DNA of 64,000 nt, taken from positions 1 through 64,000 of the forward strand of contig NZ_VFTZ01000014.1 of assembly GCF_006440775.1 (NCBI RefSeq), read 5' to 3'. Made by a program: the position numbers and the translations under genes. The stretch is from Mesorhizobium sp. B2-7-2. Lineage in GTDB: Bacteria > Pseudomonadota > Alphaproteobacteria > Rhizobiales > Rhizobiaceae. Positions 26,652 through 34,717 of this stretch are shown piece by piece (position 1 is the stretch's first letter; every line of letters begins with the position of its first letter). The notes beneath the pieces were generated by a model. The model ran no database searches, was not told the DNA's origin, and saw nothing but the letters and a program-made list of their open reading frames with translations.

Positions 26652-26733
26652 AGAGCAATTCCAGGAAAAGTGCGTAGCGGTTAGGCTCGGCGCCTTCGCC
26701 GTAGCCTTCCGTCCGGAATTGCGTGAAAACAAA
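26652..26733 (+). repeat. Palindromic repeat (variant copy)
   Basis: GCAATTCC at 26655-26662 pairs with GGAATTGC at 26715-26722. The start matches the 62258 element (AGAGCAATTCCAGGAAAAGTG), but the middle is replaced by a GGTTAGGCTCGGCGCC segment. The 38228 copy has the same variant. Confidence 0.75.
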
Positions 26734-26737
26734 GGCT

Positions 26738-27505
26738 TCAGGCGACGAAGCCCAGCGCCTGTCCCTTGATCTTGCGGCCGGCGGCCTTGATCGTGCCTTT
26801 GGCGCCATCCAGCGCGCCTTCCTTCAGCTCCAGCGCCAGAAGCCGGTGCCGCTCATAGGGGCCGGGCATGGCAAGCGCTCCCGTGCGGTCGGCCGAAAAG
26901 CCGAACCGCCCGTAATAGGGCGCATCGCCGACGAGCAGGATCGCGCCGTGGCCGAGCCGCGCGGCTTCAGCGAGTGCATGCCGCATCAGCGCCGAGCCGA
27001 TGCCGCCGCTCTTCAAGCCCGGCTCGACCGCGAGCGGGCCGAGCAGCAGCGCTGCCGGACCGCCTTCGCCCAGCCTCACATCCCACAGCCGCACCGTGCC
27101 GACGACCGCGCCCGACGCATCGCGGGCGACAAAGGCCAGGCCTTCCGAGGGCCGGCGGCCGCGCCGCAGCTTCTCGGATGACTTCTTCTTGCGCTTCGGC
27201 CCCATGGCGCGGTCGAGCAGCGCTTCGCGCGCCGCGACGTCGCCCGCGCCTTCGCCAAGGATGACGAAGGCAGGCGCCTGGGCGGCCCCCTCGTCCGGCG
27301 CGCCGCGCGAGCCAGCCTGTGCCCGCAGGGCCAGGGAGGGCGCAAACGCATTTTCAGGCGAAGTGGAAACCGGTTCGCCGTAAGAAAATGCGCCGAGAAG
27401 CGCTGCCGTCGAGCCGTTCTCCCCCGCGGAGAAAAGCTCAGCCGACGGTCCGGACGAGGGGGCAATTTCAGTGGCCGCGAAGGCCGATTTGGTCAGGTAT
27501 TCCAT
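26738..27505 (-). CDS. GNAT-family N-acetyltransferase
   Basis: A 255-residue protein whose C-terminal two thirds are a GNAT domain: GAVVGTVRLWDVRLGEGGPA, LAVEPGLKSGGIGSALMRHA with the acetyl-CoA pyrophosphate loop, and GDAPYYGRFGF. The first 85 residues are Ala/Ser/Pro-rich and look unstructured. The acetyl acceptor is unknown; the domain resembles the YhbS type. Confidence 0.85.
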   Translation of the reverse strand: MEYLTKSAFAATEIAPSSGPSAELFSAGENGSTAALLGAFSYGEPVSTSPENAFAPSLALRAQAGSRGAPDEGAAQAPAFVILGEGAGDVAAREALLDRAMGPKRKKKSSEKLRRGRRPSEGLAFVARDASGAVVGTVRLWDVRLGEGGPAALLLGPLAVEPGLKSGGIGSALMRHALAEAARLGHGAILLVGDAPYYGRFGFSADRTGALAMPGPYERHRLLALELKEGALDGAKGTIKAAGRKIKGQALGFVA

Positions 27506-27605
27506 GTCCGCGATCCTTCACGAGCGGAGATCTGTCCCACAAGCGAGCCCGGGCGGGCGACAGGCGCCCGCGCCGGTTTGATCTGAGCGGTTTCTTGCGA
27601 ACTGC

Positions 27606-28739
27606 TCAGATCACGTAGGATCGGAGAGGTTCGAAGCCGTTGAAGGCGACCGCCGAGTAGGTGGTCGTGTAGGCCCCGGTGCCTTCGATCAGCACCTCGT
27701 CGCCGATGGTCAGCGACAAGGGCAGCGGATAAGGCGTCTTCTCATACATCACGTCGGCCGAATCGCAGGTCGGGCCGGCAAGCACGCAGGGCGCGGTCTC
27801 CGAGCCGTCATGACGCGTGACGATCGGATAGCGGATCGCCTCGTCCATTGTCTCGGCGAGACCGCCGAACTTGCCGATGTCGAGGAACACCCAGCGCACA
27901 TTGTCGTTGTCGGCCTTCTTCGAGATCAGCACGACTTCCGACTTGATCACGCCGGCATTGCCGACCATGCCGCGTCCCGGCTCGATGATCGTCTCGGGCA
28001 GCGCGTTGCCGAAATGCTTGCGCAGGGCCGAGAAGATCGCCTGGCCGTAGGCCTGGGCCGCCGGCACGTCCTTCAGGTAACGGGTCGGGAAACCGCCGCC
28101 CATGTTGACCATCTTCAAGACGATGCCTTCCTCGGCGAGCGTCGCGAACACCTTCCTGGCGTCGCCCAGCGCGCGATCCCAGGCCGACAGGTCGGTCTGC
28201 TGCGAGCCGACATGGAACGACACGCCATAGGCGTCGAGGCCGAGGCCCTTGGCATGGCGCAGCACGTCGACGGCCATCGCCGGCACGCAGCCGAACTTGC
28301 GCGACAGCGGCCATTCCGCGCCTTCGCCGTCGGTCAGCACGCGGCAGAACACGCGCGAGCCGGGAGCGACGCGGGCGATCTTCTCGACCTCTTCGACGCA
28401 GTCCACGGCGTAGAGGCGGATGCCGAGCTGGTAGGCGCGTGCGATGTCACGCTCCTTCTTGATGGTGTTGCCGAAGGAAATGCGGTCCGCCGGCGCGCCG
28501 GCATCCATCGCCATCTCGACCTCGGCAACCGATGCGGTGTCGAAGGACGAGCCCATCGCAGCAAGCAGGCGCAGGATTTCCGGCGCCGGGTTTGCTTTCA
28601 CCGCATAGTAGATCTTGGAATCGGGCAACGCCTTCTCGAAGGCGCGGAAATTGTCGCGCACGACATCGAGGTCGACGACGAGGCAGGGGCCGTTCGGACG
28701 TCGGGTGGCGAGGAAATCAAGGATGCGCTGGGTGGCCAT
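27606..28739 (-). CDS. odc: Ornithine decarboxylase (group IV, PLP-dependent)
   Basis: A 377-residue alanine-racemase-fold decarboxylase. The PLP lysine motif is YYAVKANPAPEIL, followed by SFDTASVAEVEMAMDAG, HVGSQQTD, GGGFPTRY and EPGRGMVGNAG. The C-terminal GPTCDSADVMYE holds the catalytic cysteine of the partner subunit. The enzyme makes putrescine from ornithine, and some rhizobial members also use lysine. ATG 28739 follows GGAGA. The frame is open far upstream, but that stretch is a noncoding leader. The product feeds homospermidine synthase at 54982. Confidence 0.93.
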   Translation of the reverse strand: MATQRILDFLATRRPNGPCLVVDLDVVRDNFRAFEKALPDSKIYYAVKANPAPEILRLLAAMGSSFDTASVAEVEMAMDAGAPADRISFGNTIKKERDIARAYQLGIRLYAVDCVEEVEKIARVAPGSRVFCRVLTDGEGAEWPLSRKFGCVPAMAVDVLRHAKGLGLDAYGVSFHVGSQQTDLSAWDRALGDARKVFATLAEEGIVLKMVNMGGGFPTRYLKDVPAAQAYGQAIFSALRKHFGNALPETIIEPGRGMVGNAGVIKSEVVLISKKADNDNVRWVFLDIGKFGGLAETMDEAIRYPIVTRHDGSETAPCVLAGPTCDSADVMYEKTPYPLPLSLTIGDEVLIEGTGAYTTTYSAVAFNGFEPLRSYVI

Positions 28740-29168
28740 CGGGTCTCTCCATAACGCCTTTCGGCGCGCAATAAGGCTGCGAGACGCGGGCTGTCGGCCT
28801 CGCGAACACGCGGTGGACAAAGGCGGGACGTCAATTCCATGGGACCAGCCGGTGGAGACCCCGGAACCATGAAATGCCGTCTCGCGGCGATGAACCTTGG
28901 CCTTGCCCGGCCTCGATTCGCTTTGTCTGCCTTGGCTTGGATGGGAGACCCGTCCGCACTGCCGGCAATGAAGGTGTGCCTCTTTAGTAACCCCGGTCTT
29001 TGGACAACCGGAAGAGAACCAGAAAGGCCCGCACCGTCGTTGCTTCAAGGTGTCCTCGGTCTTGTGGTTGGCCACTGACCGACTGGAGGGGTTGGCTCCA
29101 GTTACCTTACCGATTGCCCTCACCATTCGAGGATCGGCGGACACCCACAGGCACGTGCGACTTTGGGC
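28740..29168 (-). ncRNA. Long structured leader of the ornithine decarboxylase gene (speF-motif candidate)
   Basis: A 430-nt untranslated leader precedes odc. It contains a clear hairpin (ACTGGAG/CTCCAGT at about 29083-29103) and several GC-rich inverted segments. A conserved RNA called the speF motif is known upstream of alphaproteobacterial ornithine decarboxylase genes, so position and length fit. I matched it by context, not by covariance model. The frame through it is open, but its translation has no recognisable domain. Confidence 0.55.
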
Positions 29169-29174
29169 AAGCGC

Positions 29175-29203
29175 GATATAGGAGCGAAGGATTTCACAAT
29201 CAA
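29175..29203 (-). promoter_or_regulatory. Promoter of the ornithine decarboxylase transcript
   Basis: On the minus strand TTGATT (29198-29203) and TATATC (29175-29180) are separated by exactly 17 bp, each matching 4 of 6 bases of the housekeeping consensus. Transcription would start near 29168, giving the long leader. Confidence 0.6.
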
Positions 29204-29278
29204 TAAAAATCGTATGCGCAGGTTGTAAAATTTCTGGCATCGAACAATGCTTGCCGCACTGTATCCGGATATCGAACG

Positions 29279-30475
29279 ATGCCAGGAACTCAAGCACCGC
29301 TCAACGCCTTCCTCGATCTGCGCCAAATGCCTGTGGCGAATGCGGAATTGGGCCCGCTCGCAGGCCTTCGCCTTGCCGTCAAGGACATCTATGACGTCGC
29401 CGGCTACCGCACCGGCTGCGGCAACCCGCAAAAATTCGAGGAGGCGCACGCTGCCTCGAGCACGGCGCAAGCGGTGCAGACGATCCTCGACGCCGGCGCG
29501 CGATTCGTCGGCAAGACCCAGACCGACGAGCTGGCTTTCTCGCTGTTCGGCCAGAACGCGCATTTCCCCTACCCGGTCAATCCCGCCGCGCCCGGGCGCG
29601 TCACCGGCGGCTCCTCCTCCGGCTCGGCGGCCGCGGTTGCCGGCGGGCTGGCGAACATCGCCACCGGCTCCGACACCGGCGGCTCGATCCGCGCGCCGGC
29701 GAGCTTCTGCGGCCTGATCGGACTGCGCACCAGCCATGGCCGCATCCCGCTCGACGGCGCGATGAAGCTGGCATCGAGCTTCGACACGTTCGGCTGGTTC
29801 GCCGACGACATCGAGACCTATGAGACGGTCGGCAAGCTGCTGCTTGGCCGCGACCCGCACCAGCACCCGCTCAACCGGCCGCTGTCGATCCGCTGGCTTG
29901 ACGCCTTCGTCACGGGTCCGGCCGAAGCCGCCGAATATGCGCGCATGAAGGCGCTGGCCGCCGGCGTGATCGGCCAGCCGGTAGAGACCGAATACGCTTT
30001 CGCCTCGTTCCCCGACGAGCTTTACTGGTGCTTCCGCCGCCTGCAGGCCTTCGAGGCCTGGCGCGAGCATGGTCCCTGGATTTCGGCCGGCGGCCGGCTC
30101 AGCCCGGGCGTCGAGGAGCGTTTCGGCTTCGGCCGCACCATCGACGCCAAGACTGCCGCCACCGAAGCCGCGCGCCGCCTGGCGTTCCGGGCCGAATTCG
30201 CGGCGCTGCTCGGCAACAATGGCTTTCTGGTGCTGCCCACCGTTCCCGGCGCGGCGCCGCTCGCTTCAAGCACGCCCGAACAGTTTCAGGCTTATCGCGA
30301 AAGGGCGCTGCATCTCCTGTGTCTTTCCGGTCTTTCGGGCTTTCCGCAGATCACCTTGCCGGTCGGCTCCGTCGACGACGCGCCCTTCGGCCTTTCGCTG
30401 CTCGGCCCTTCCGGCAGCGACGTTGCCCTGATACGGCTCGGCCGCAGGATTCTCGACGCGGCACGAAAGGTCTGA
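29279..30475 (+). CDS. Amidase (amidase-signature family)
   Basis: A 398-residue amidase. The catalytic lysine is in LAVKDIYDVAGY, and the Gly/Ser-rich core has GGSSSGSAAAVAGGLAN followed by GSDTGGSIRAPASFCGLIG, supplying the cis-serine and nucleophile serine. The family hydrolyses amide bonds; the substrate is unknown. The LysR gene starts 3 bp after its stop and probably regulates it or shares its transcript. It is divergent from ornithine decarboxylase. Confidence 0.92.
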   Translation: MPGTQAPLNAFLDLRQMPVANAELGPLAGLRLAVKDIYDVAGYRTGCGNPQKFEEAHAASSTAQAVQTILDAGARFVGKTQTDELAFSLFGQNAHFPYPVNPAAPGRVTGGSSSGSAAAVAGGLANIATGSDTGGSIRAPASFCGLIGLRTSHGRIPLDGAMKLASSFDTFGWFADDIETYETVGKLLLGRDPHQHPLNRPLSIRWLDAFVTGPAEAAEYARMKALAAGVIGQPVETEYAFASFPDELYWCFRRLQAFEAWREHGPWISAGGRLSPGVEERFGFGRTIDAKTAATEAARRLAFRAEFAALLGNNGFLVLPTVPGAAPLASSTPEQFQAYRERALHLLCLSGLSGFPQITLPVGSVDDAPFGLSLLGPSGSDVALIRLGRRILDAARKV

Positions 30476-30477
30476 CC

Positions 30478-31377
30478 ATGGACACATTGACGCGCATGCG
30501 CGCCTTCATCGACGTGGTCGAGGCGGAAGGCTTTTCGGCCGCGGCGCGCAAGATCGGCCGCTCCAAGGCGCTGTTGTCGAAATATGTGCGCGAGCTGGAG
30601 GACGAGCTCGGCGCGCTGCTGCTCAACCGCACCACGCGCCAGTTCTCGCTGACCGAAGCCGGCCACACCTATTATCAGCGCGCCTCCGAGATCGTGCGTG
30701 AGGTCGACAGCCTCGCCGAGGCTGTGCGCCAGTCTTCCGGCGACGTTCGCGGCAGGATCAAGCTGTCGGCCGCCCGCACCTTCGCCGATGCGCCGATCGG
30801 TCAGTCGCTGGTCGACTTCGCCAGGCAGCACCCCGACATCGTGCTCGACATCCATCTCGACGACCGCTTCGTCGACTTGGTCGAGGAAGGTTTCGACCTT
30901 GCCGTGCGCATCTCGCGGCTGGAGAACTCCTCGCTGATCGCCAGGCGGCTGGCGCCGTTCTCGGTCAGGCTTTGCGCGTCGCCGGAGCTGATCGCCAGGC
31001 ACGGCAAGCCGACACGGCCGCAGGATCTGGCCAACATGCCCTGCATCGTCGACACCAACGGCCGCTCGCTGGCCAACTGGCGCTTCAAGGGCGAAGGCGA
31101 AGACTCCATCAGCGTCGCCGTTTCGGGCCCGATCGAGGTCAACAGCCCGATCGTGGCAAGAGCCGCCGCGCTCTCCGGCCTGGGCTTCGCCATGCTGCCG
31201 GATTTCGTCGCCGCCCCCGACGTCGCGTCCGGCAAGCTGGTCACCGCGCTCGACGATCGTCTCCTGGCGGGCACCGGCATCTTCGCCGTCTACCCGCACC
31301 GCCGCTATCTGCCGGCCAAGGTGAGGGTCCTCGTCGATTTCCTGGTGCAGTGGTTCAAGACGCGCGACGCAGCGTGA
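30478..31377 (+). CDS. LysR-family transcriptional regulator
   Basis: A 299-residue LysR protein. The N-terminal helix-turn-helix reads RMRAFIDVVEAEGFSAAARK, SKALLSKYVRELEDELGALL, TTRQFSLTEAGHTYYQ. The rest is the periplasmic-binding-like effector domain (DLAVRISRLENSSLIARRL, ALSGLGFAMLPDF). It is the CrgA/DsdC-like subgroup. ATG 30478 lies just after the amidase stop. LysR genes are usually divergent from their targets; here the gene is co-directional. Confidence 0.92.
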   Translation: MDTLTRMRAFIDVVEAEGFSAAARKIGRSKALLSKYVRELEDELGALLLNRTTRQFSLTEAGHTYYQRASEIVREVDSLAEAVRQSSGDVRGRIKLSAARTFADAPIGQSLVDFARQHPDIVLDIHLDDRFVDLVEEGFDLAVRISRLENSSLIARRLAPFSVRLCASPELIARHGKPTRPQDLANMPCIVDTNGRSLANWRFKGEGEDSISVAVSGPIEVNSPIVARAAALSGLGFAMLPDFVAAPDVASGKLVTALDDRLLAGTGIFAVYPHRRYLPAKVRVLVDFLVQWFKTRDAA

Positions 31378-31437
31378 TAACCCGCGTCCCAATTTCGCCC
31401 CCTTTATGTTAACTCTCGGGTCTCACTCCCGAAGTCG

Positions 31438-32124
31438 ATGGAATCGCGGCCCGGAATGCATCTGAAACGGCAAGCAACCATGCTGGCTTCGGTCCTCGCG
31501 GCCACATTCGCCTCGGTCGAGCAGGCCGAAGTGCACCCGCATGTCTTCGCCGAGGCTCGCCTCAACGTCATCCTCAGCCAGGATCACCAAAGTGTGACGG
31601 CGCTGCGTCACCTTTGGCGCTTCGATGACCTTTTTTCGAGTACGGTGATGATGGAGTTCGACAAGAACTCCGATCTGAAACTTGACGACAAAGAGCTCAA
31701 GGAAGTGGCCGACACCGTCCATTCCTCGTTGGCCGAGTTCAACTATTTCCAGCTCGTCACCCAAGACGGCAAGGACGTGCCGATGGTGCCGCCGCCGCAT
31801 CTGATGGCGAACTTCGACAACGACCAGCTGATCATCCTGTTCGAGTCGCAGCCGAAGACGCCGATCAAGCTCGCCGGCAAAGTCGACATCGGCGTCTACG
31901 ATCCGACCTTCTATACGGCGATCGACTTCACCGACGACGCCAACCTTGCCGTCGAAGGCCTGCCATCGACCTGCACCAAAAAGGTCATCCGGCCCGATCC
32001 TGACGAGGCGATCAAGGAAAACCAGAAGACCCTGACGGAGGCGTTCTTCAACGATCCGACAGGCACCAACATGAGCAAGATCTTCGCCACCAAGCTCGAG
32101 TTGAACTGCCCGCCGGAAGGATGA
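31438..32124 (+). CDS. DUF1007 periplasmic protein (metal export partner)
   Basis: A 228-residue secreted protein with a signal segment (about 15-28) followed by VHPHVFAEARLNVILSQ, the hallmark of DUF1007, and LWRFDDLFSSTVMMEFD. DUF1007 genes are regularly found beside NicO nickel/cobalt exporter genes, as here (7 bp to the next ATG). Its role, perhaps metal handling in the periplasm, is unproven. Confidence 0.82.
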   Translation: MESRPGMHLKRQATMLASVLAATFASVEQAEVHPHVFAEARLNVILSQDHQSVTALRHLWRFDDLFSSTVMMEFDKNSDLKLDDKELKEVADTVHSSLAEFNYFQLVTQDGKDVPMVPPPHLMANFDNDQLIILFESQPKTPIKLAGKVDIGVYDPTFYTAIDFTDDANLAVEGLPSTCTKKVIRPDPDEAIKENQKTLTEAFFNDPTGTNMSKIFATKLELNCPPEG

Positions 32125-32131
32125 TTTGGTG

Positions 32132-33334
32132 ATGAAACCGTCGCTGCGCGCAAGCAGGTTCTGCAAAAGTGTCTCACGGTTTTGCGATCGGAAGCTGCGA
32201 CAAACAAGGGAATCCAAGCGGATATTCGTGGGGCATCCCACGAAAATCCGCTTAGCGCTCGGCCTCTTGGCCGCCACCCTGGTGATCGCCCATATGCCTG
32301 TCGTCGCGCACGCGCAAAGTTCGCTCGGCATCGGCACCAATGACGGCATGGCGCCGACCGCAACGGGTCCGTTCGCCCATATCCTGATGTGGATCAATCT
32401 GCGTCAGCAGGAGTTCTACCATTCGCTGGCGGCCGCCATGAAGGCGATGCGCCAGGACGGCAGCAAGCTCTGGCTGCTGATCGGCCTGTCCTTCGCCTAT
32501 GGCATCTTCCACGCCGCCGGCCCCGGCCATGGCAAGGCGGTGATCTCCTCCTATATGGTCGCCAACGAAGTGGCGTTGAGACGAGGCATCATGCTCTCCT
32601 TCGTCTCGGCGATGCTGCAGGGGCTGACGGCGGTGGTCGTCATGATGCTTGCCTATTTCGTGCTGCGCGGCACCGCGATCTCGATGACCGACGCGGCCTG
32701 GTTCCTCGAAATCTCGAGCTACGTGCTGGTGACGCTGTTCGGCGCCTGGCTTTTGTGGCGCAAGCTCGGGCCGTCGATCCTGCGCCTGTTCGGCAGGACG
32801 CCTGCCTACAGCCTGTCGGCCGCTCATGCCGGTCATTCGCATGGCGGGCATGCAGGGCATTCGCACGCTCATGCGCATGCACTGCACGAGCATGACGATC
32901 ACGATCACGCCGATCACGACCACGACCACCACGACCATGGCCCAGGCGAAGTCTGCGACGCCTGCGGTCATTCGCATGCGCCGGACCCGGCGATGCTTTC
33001 GGGCGACCGCTTCGACTGGCGCACGGCCTGGTCGGCGGTGGCCGCCGTCGGCATCCGCCCCTGCTCCGGCGCACTGATCGTGCTGAGCTTCGCGCTGCTC
33101 AACGGCCTGTGGGTCGGCGGACTGCTGTCGGTGCTGGCGATGTCGATCGGCACCGCGATCACCGTCTCGGCGCTGGCGACGATAGCGGTGCTGGCGAAGA
33201 ACTGGGCCGTCTATTTCGCCGGCGACGGACGCCTCGGCAACCGCATCCATTCGATCGTCGAGATCGGCGGCGCGGCCTTCATCTTCCTGGTCGGCCTGCT
33301 GCTGTTGTCGGCCAGCCTGTCTGGCGGCGTCTGA
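32132..33334 (+). CDS. NicO/RcnA-type nickel-cobalt efflux protein
   Basis: A 400-residue membrane protein. Conserved NicO motifs are AYGIFHAAGPGHGKAVISSY and GIRPCSGALIVLSFAL. Between helices lies a histidine-rich loop of about 50 residues (HSHGGHAGHSHAHAHAL, then DHDHADHDHDHHDHG) that binds metal. About seven hydrophobic helices are visible. Residues roughly 7-42 are encoded by a palindromic repeat (32150-32256) placed just before the signal/first helix. ATG 32132 is chosen; TTG 32126 and GTG 32129 are in frame and nearer the GGAAGG. Confidence 0.88.
   Translation: MKPSLRASRFCKSVSRFCDRKLRQTRESKRIFVGHPTKIRLALGLLAATLVIAHMPVVAHAQSSLGIGTNDGMAPTATGPFAHILMWINLRQQEFYHSLAAAMKAMRQDGSKLWLLIGLSFAYGIFHAAGPGHGKAVISSYMVANEVALRRGIMLSFVSAMLQGLTAVVVMMLAYFVLRGTAISMTDAAWFLEISSYVLVTLFGAWLLWRKLGPSILRLFGRTPAYSLSAAHAGHSHGGHAGHSHAHAHALHEHDDHDHADHDHDHHDHGPGEVCDACGHSHAPDPAMLSGDRFDWRTAWSAVAAVGIRPCSGALIVLSFALLNGLWVGGLLSVLAMSIGTAITVSALATIAVLAKNWAVYFAGDGRLGNRIHSIVEIGGAAFIFLVGLLLLSASLSGGV
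32150..32256 (+). repeat. Palindromic repeat inside the NicO 5' end
   Basis: A 17-bp hairpin with one mismatch pairs 32216-32232 (AAGCGGATATTCGTGGG) with 32237-32253 around a GCAT loop. Upstream a half with GCAAAAGTGT and CGGTTTTGCGATC resembles the cores of the elements at 9879 and 60543. The whole repeat is translated in frame. Confidence 0.78.
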
Positions 33335-33352
33335 TTTAAGGCCGGCTCGCCA

Positions 33353-33492
33353 AGGTGCGTTGAGATTCAGGTCAGGCCGAGCCGAAAATGGTGGCTTCCG
33401 AGAACCGGAGCGGAGCGTACTTAAGTACGTGAGCACCGGAAGCGCAGGAGGCTGCCATTTGCAGGCCGGCCTCACCTGAATATCAATGCACC
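33353..33492. repeat. Nested palindromic element between convergent genes
   Basis: The outer arms, 33353-33378 and 33467-33492, are imperfect complements (GGTGCGTTGAGATTCAGGTC with its partner). Inside, AAATGG..GGCTTCCG near 33388 pairs with the segment ending CTGCCATTT near 33460, and a GTACTTAAGTAC palindrome forms the centre. It separates NicO from the oppositely oriented epimerase and covers the epimerase stop codon. Confidence 0.75.
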
Positions 33493-34457
33493 TTTCCGCC
33501 CAGCTCGTCCTCGATATGCGCGCGGATAATTTCGTCGAAACTGCTTTCGGCGGCGAAGCCGAGTTCCCTCGCCCGCCTGGCCTCGAACCGCGTCGGCCAG
33601 CCTTTGACAATCGACCAGACGGTCTCGTCGGGCTGCTCGCAGATCCGCTTCGCGACCTCGGCGCCGGCGATGCGCTCCAGCGCCTCGATCTGCTCGCCGA
33701 CTGTGACGGCGACGCCCGGCATTGTGAGGTTGCGGCGCGGACCAACCCCGTCGCCGTCGATCTCGGCTGCATGGATGAGGAAATTCACCGCCGAACGCGG
33801 GCTGGCATGAGTATGCAGCACCGATCGCGGCACCGGCAGGATCGCCTCCTGGCCGGCGAGCGGCTCGCGGATGATGCCTGAGAAGAAGCTCGACGCCGCC
33901 TTGTTCGGCTTGCCGGGGCGGACGCAGATCGTCGGCAGCCGGATGCCGATGCCGTCGAAGAAACCGCGCCGCGTATAGTCGGCAAGCAGCGCTTCGCTCA
34001 TCTGCTTCTGCGTGCCGTAGGAGGTGAGCGGCGTCGGATGGAATTCGTCAGGGATGACATCCGGAAACGGCGCGCCGAACACGGCGATCGACGAGGTGAA
34101 GACGAGGCGCGGCGCGAACGCCGCCAGCCGCACGGCGTCGAACAGGGCGCGCGTGCCGTCGAGATTGACGCGGTAGCCGAGGTCGAAATTAGCCTCCGCC
34201 TCGCCCGAGACGATGCCCGCCAGATGGAAGATCACATCCGGGCGCGGAGCCACGAGAGCGGACATGGCGCCGGGCGCGGAAAGATCGCCGGTGTGGATCG
34301 AAACATCGACGCCGGCGATCTCCGGCGCCGGCGGCGCCGCGATGTCATGCAGGTCGAGCGCCGTGATCTTGCGCCCGCGCAAGGCGCCGTCCTTGGCCAG
34401 CCGTGCGATAAGCTTGCGGCCCACCATGCCGGCGGCGCCCGTGATCAGAATTCTCAT
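33483..34457 (-). CDS. DenD-like NAD-dependent sugar-acid dehydrogenase (extended SDR)
   Basis: A 324-residue extended SDR. MRILITGAAGMVGRKLIARL is the NAD site and TSYGTQKQMSEAL carries the catalytic YxxxK. The family resembles DenD, the D-erythronate dehydrogenase. LPTICVRPGKPNKAASSFFS is a conserved block of that group. ATG 34457 begins at the Rossmann strand. The stop lies inside the palindromic element 33353-33492. A small membrane protein gene ends 2 bp upstream. Confidence 0.8.
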   Translation of the reverse strand: MRILITGAAGMVGRKLIARLAKDGALRGRKITALDLHDIAAPPAPEIAGVDVSIHTGDLSAPGAMSALVAPRPDVIFHLAGIVSGEAEANFDLGYRVNLDGTRALFDAVRLAAFAPRLVFTSSIAVFGAPFPDVIPDEFHPTPLTSYGTQKQMSEALLADYTRRGFFDGIGIRLPTICVRPGKPNKAASSFFSGIIREPLAGQEAILPVPRSVLHTHASPRSAVNFLIHAAEIDGDGVGPRRNLTMPGVAVTVGEQIEALERIAGAEVAKRICEQPDETVWSIVKGWPTRFEARRARELGFAAESSFDEIIRAHIEDELGGKVH

Positions 34458-34459
34458 CC

Positions 34460-34666
34460 TCAGAGACCTTTCTTGCGCTGGCTGCGTCCGCGCAGCCACA
34501 GGACGACGAACAACGCCACCATGAAGATGACGGCAATAACGGCTGCCAACACCATCGATACCTTGCCCGCGGCCAGCATGATGACCGGCAGGAAATAGGC
34601 TGCGAGGCCGAACAGGAGCAGTATCACGGCCGCGGCGATCGCCGCGTTGCGGGTGTCACGATCCAT
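34460..34666 (-). CDS. Small membrane protein of unknown function
   Basis: A 68-residue protein with two hydrophobic helices (about 8-30 and 35-58) and a basic tail, RGRSQRKKGL. It ends 2 bp before the DenD-like start and so is probably co-transcribed. I do not recognise a family. Confidence 0.7.
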   Translation of the reverse strand: MDRDTRNAAIAAAVILLLFGLAAYFLPVIMLAAGKVSMVLAAVIAVIFMVALFVVLWLRGRSQRKKGL

Positions 34667-34717
34667 CAGCTGGCGGTCTTCGGTTCGAGGCTGTTCGGGT
34701 TCATCATCACGCCGCGA

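Noticed and set aside
28740..29297. N-terminal extension of ornithine decarboxylase to 563 residues
   Set aside because: The extension has no domain features, a good RBS precedes ATG 28739, and a promoter at 29175-29203 lies inside the putative extension.
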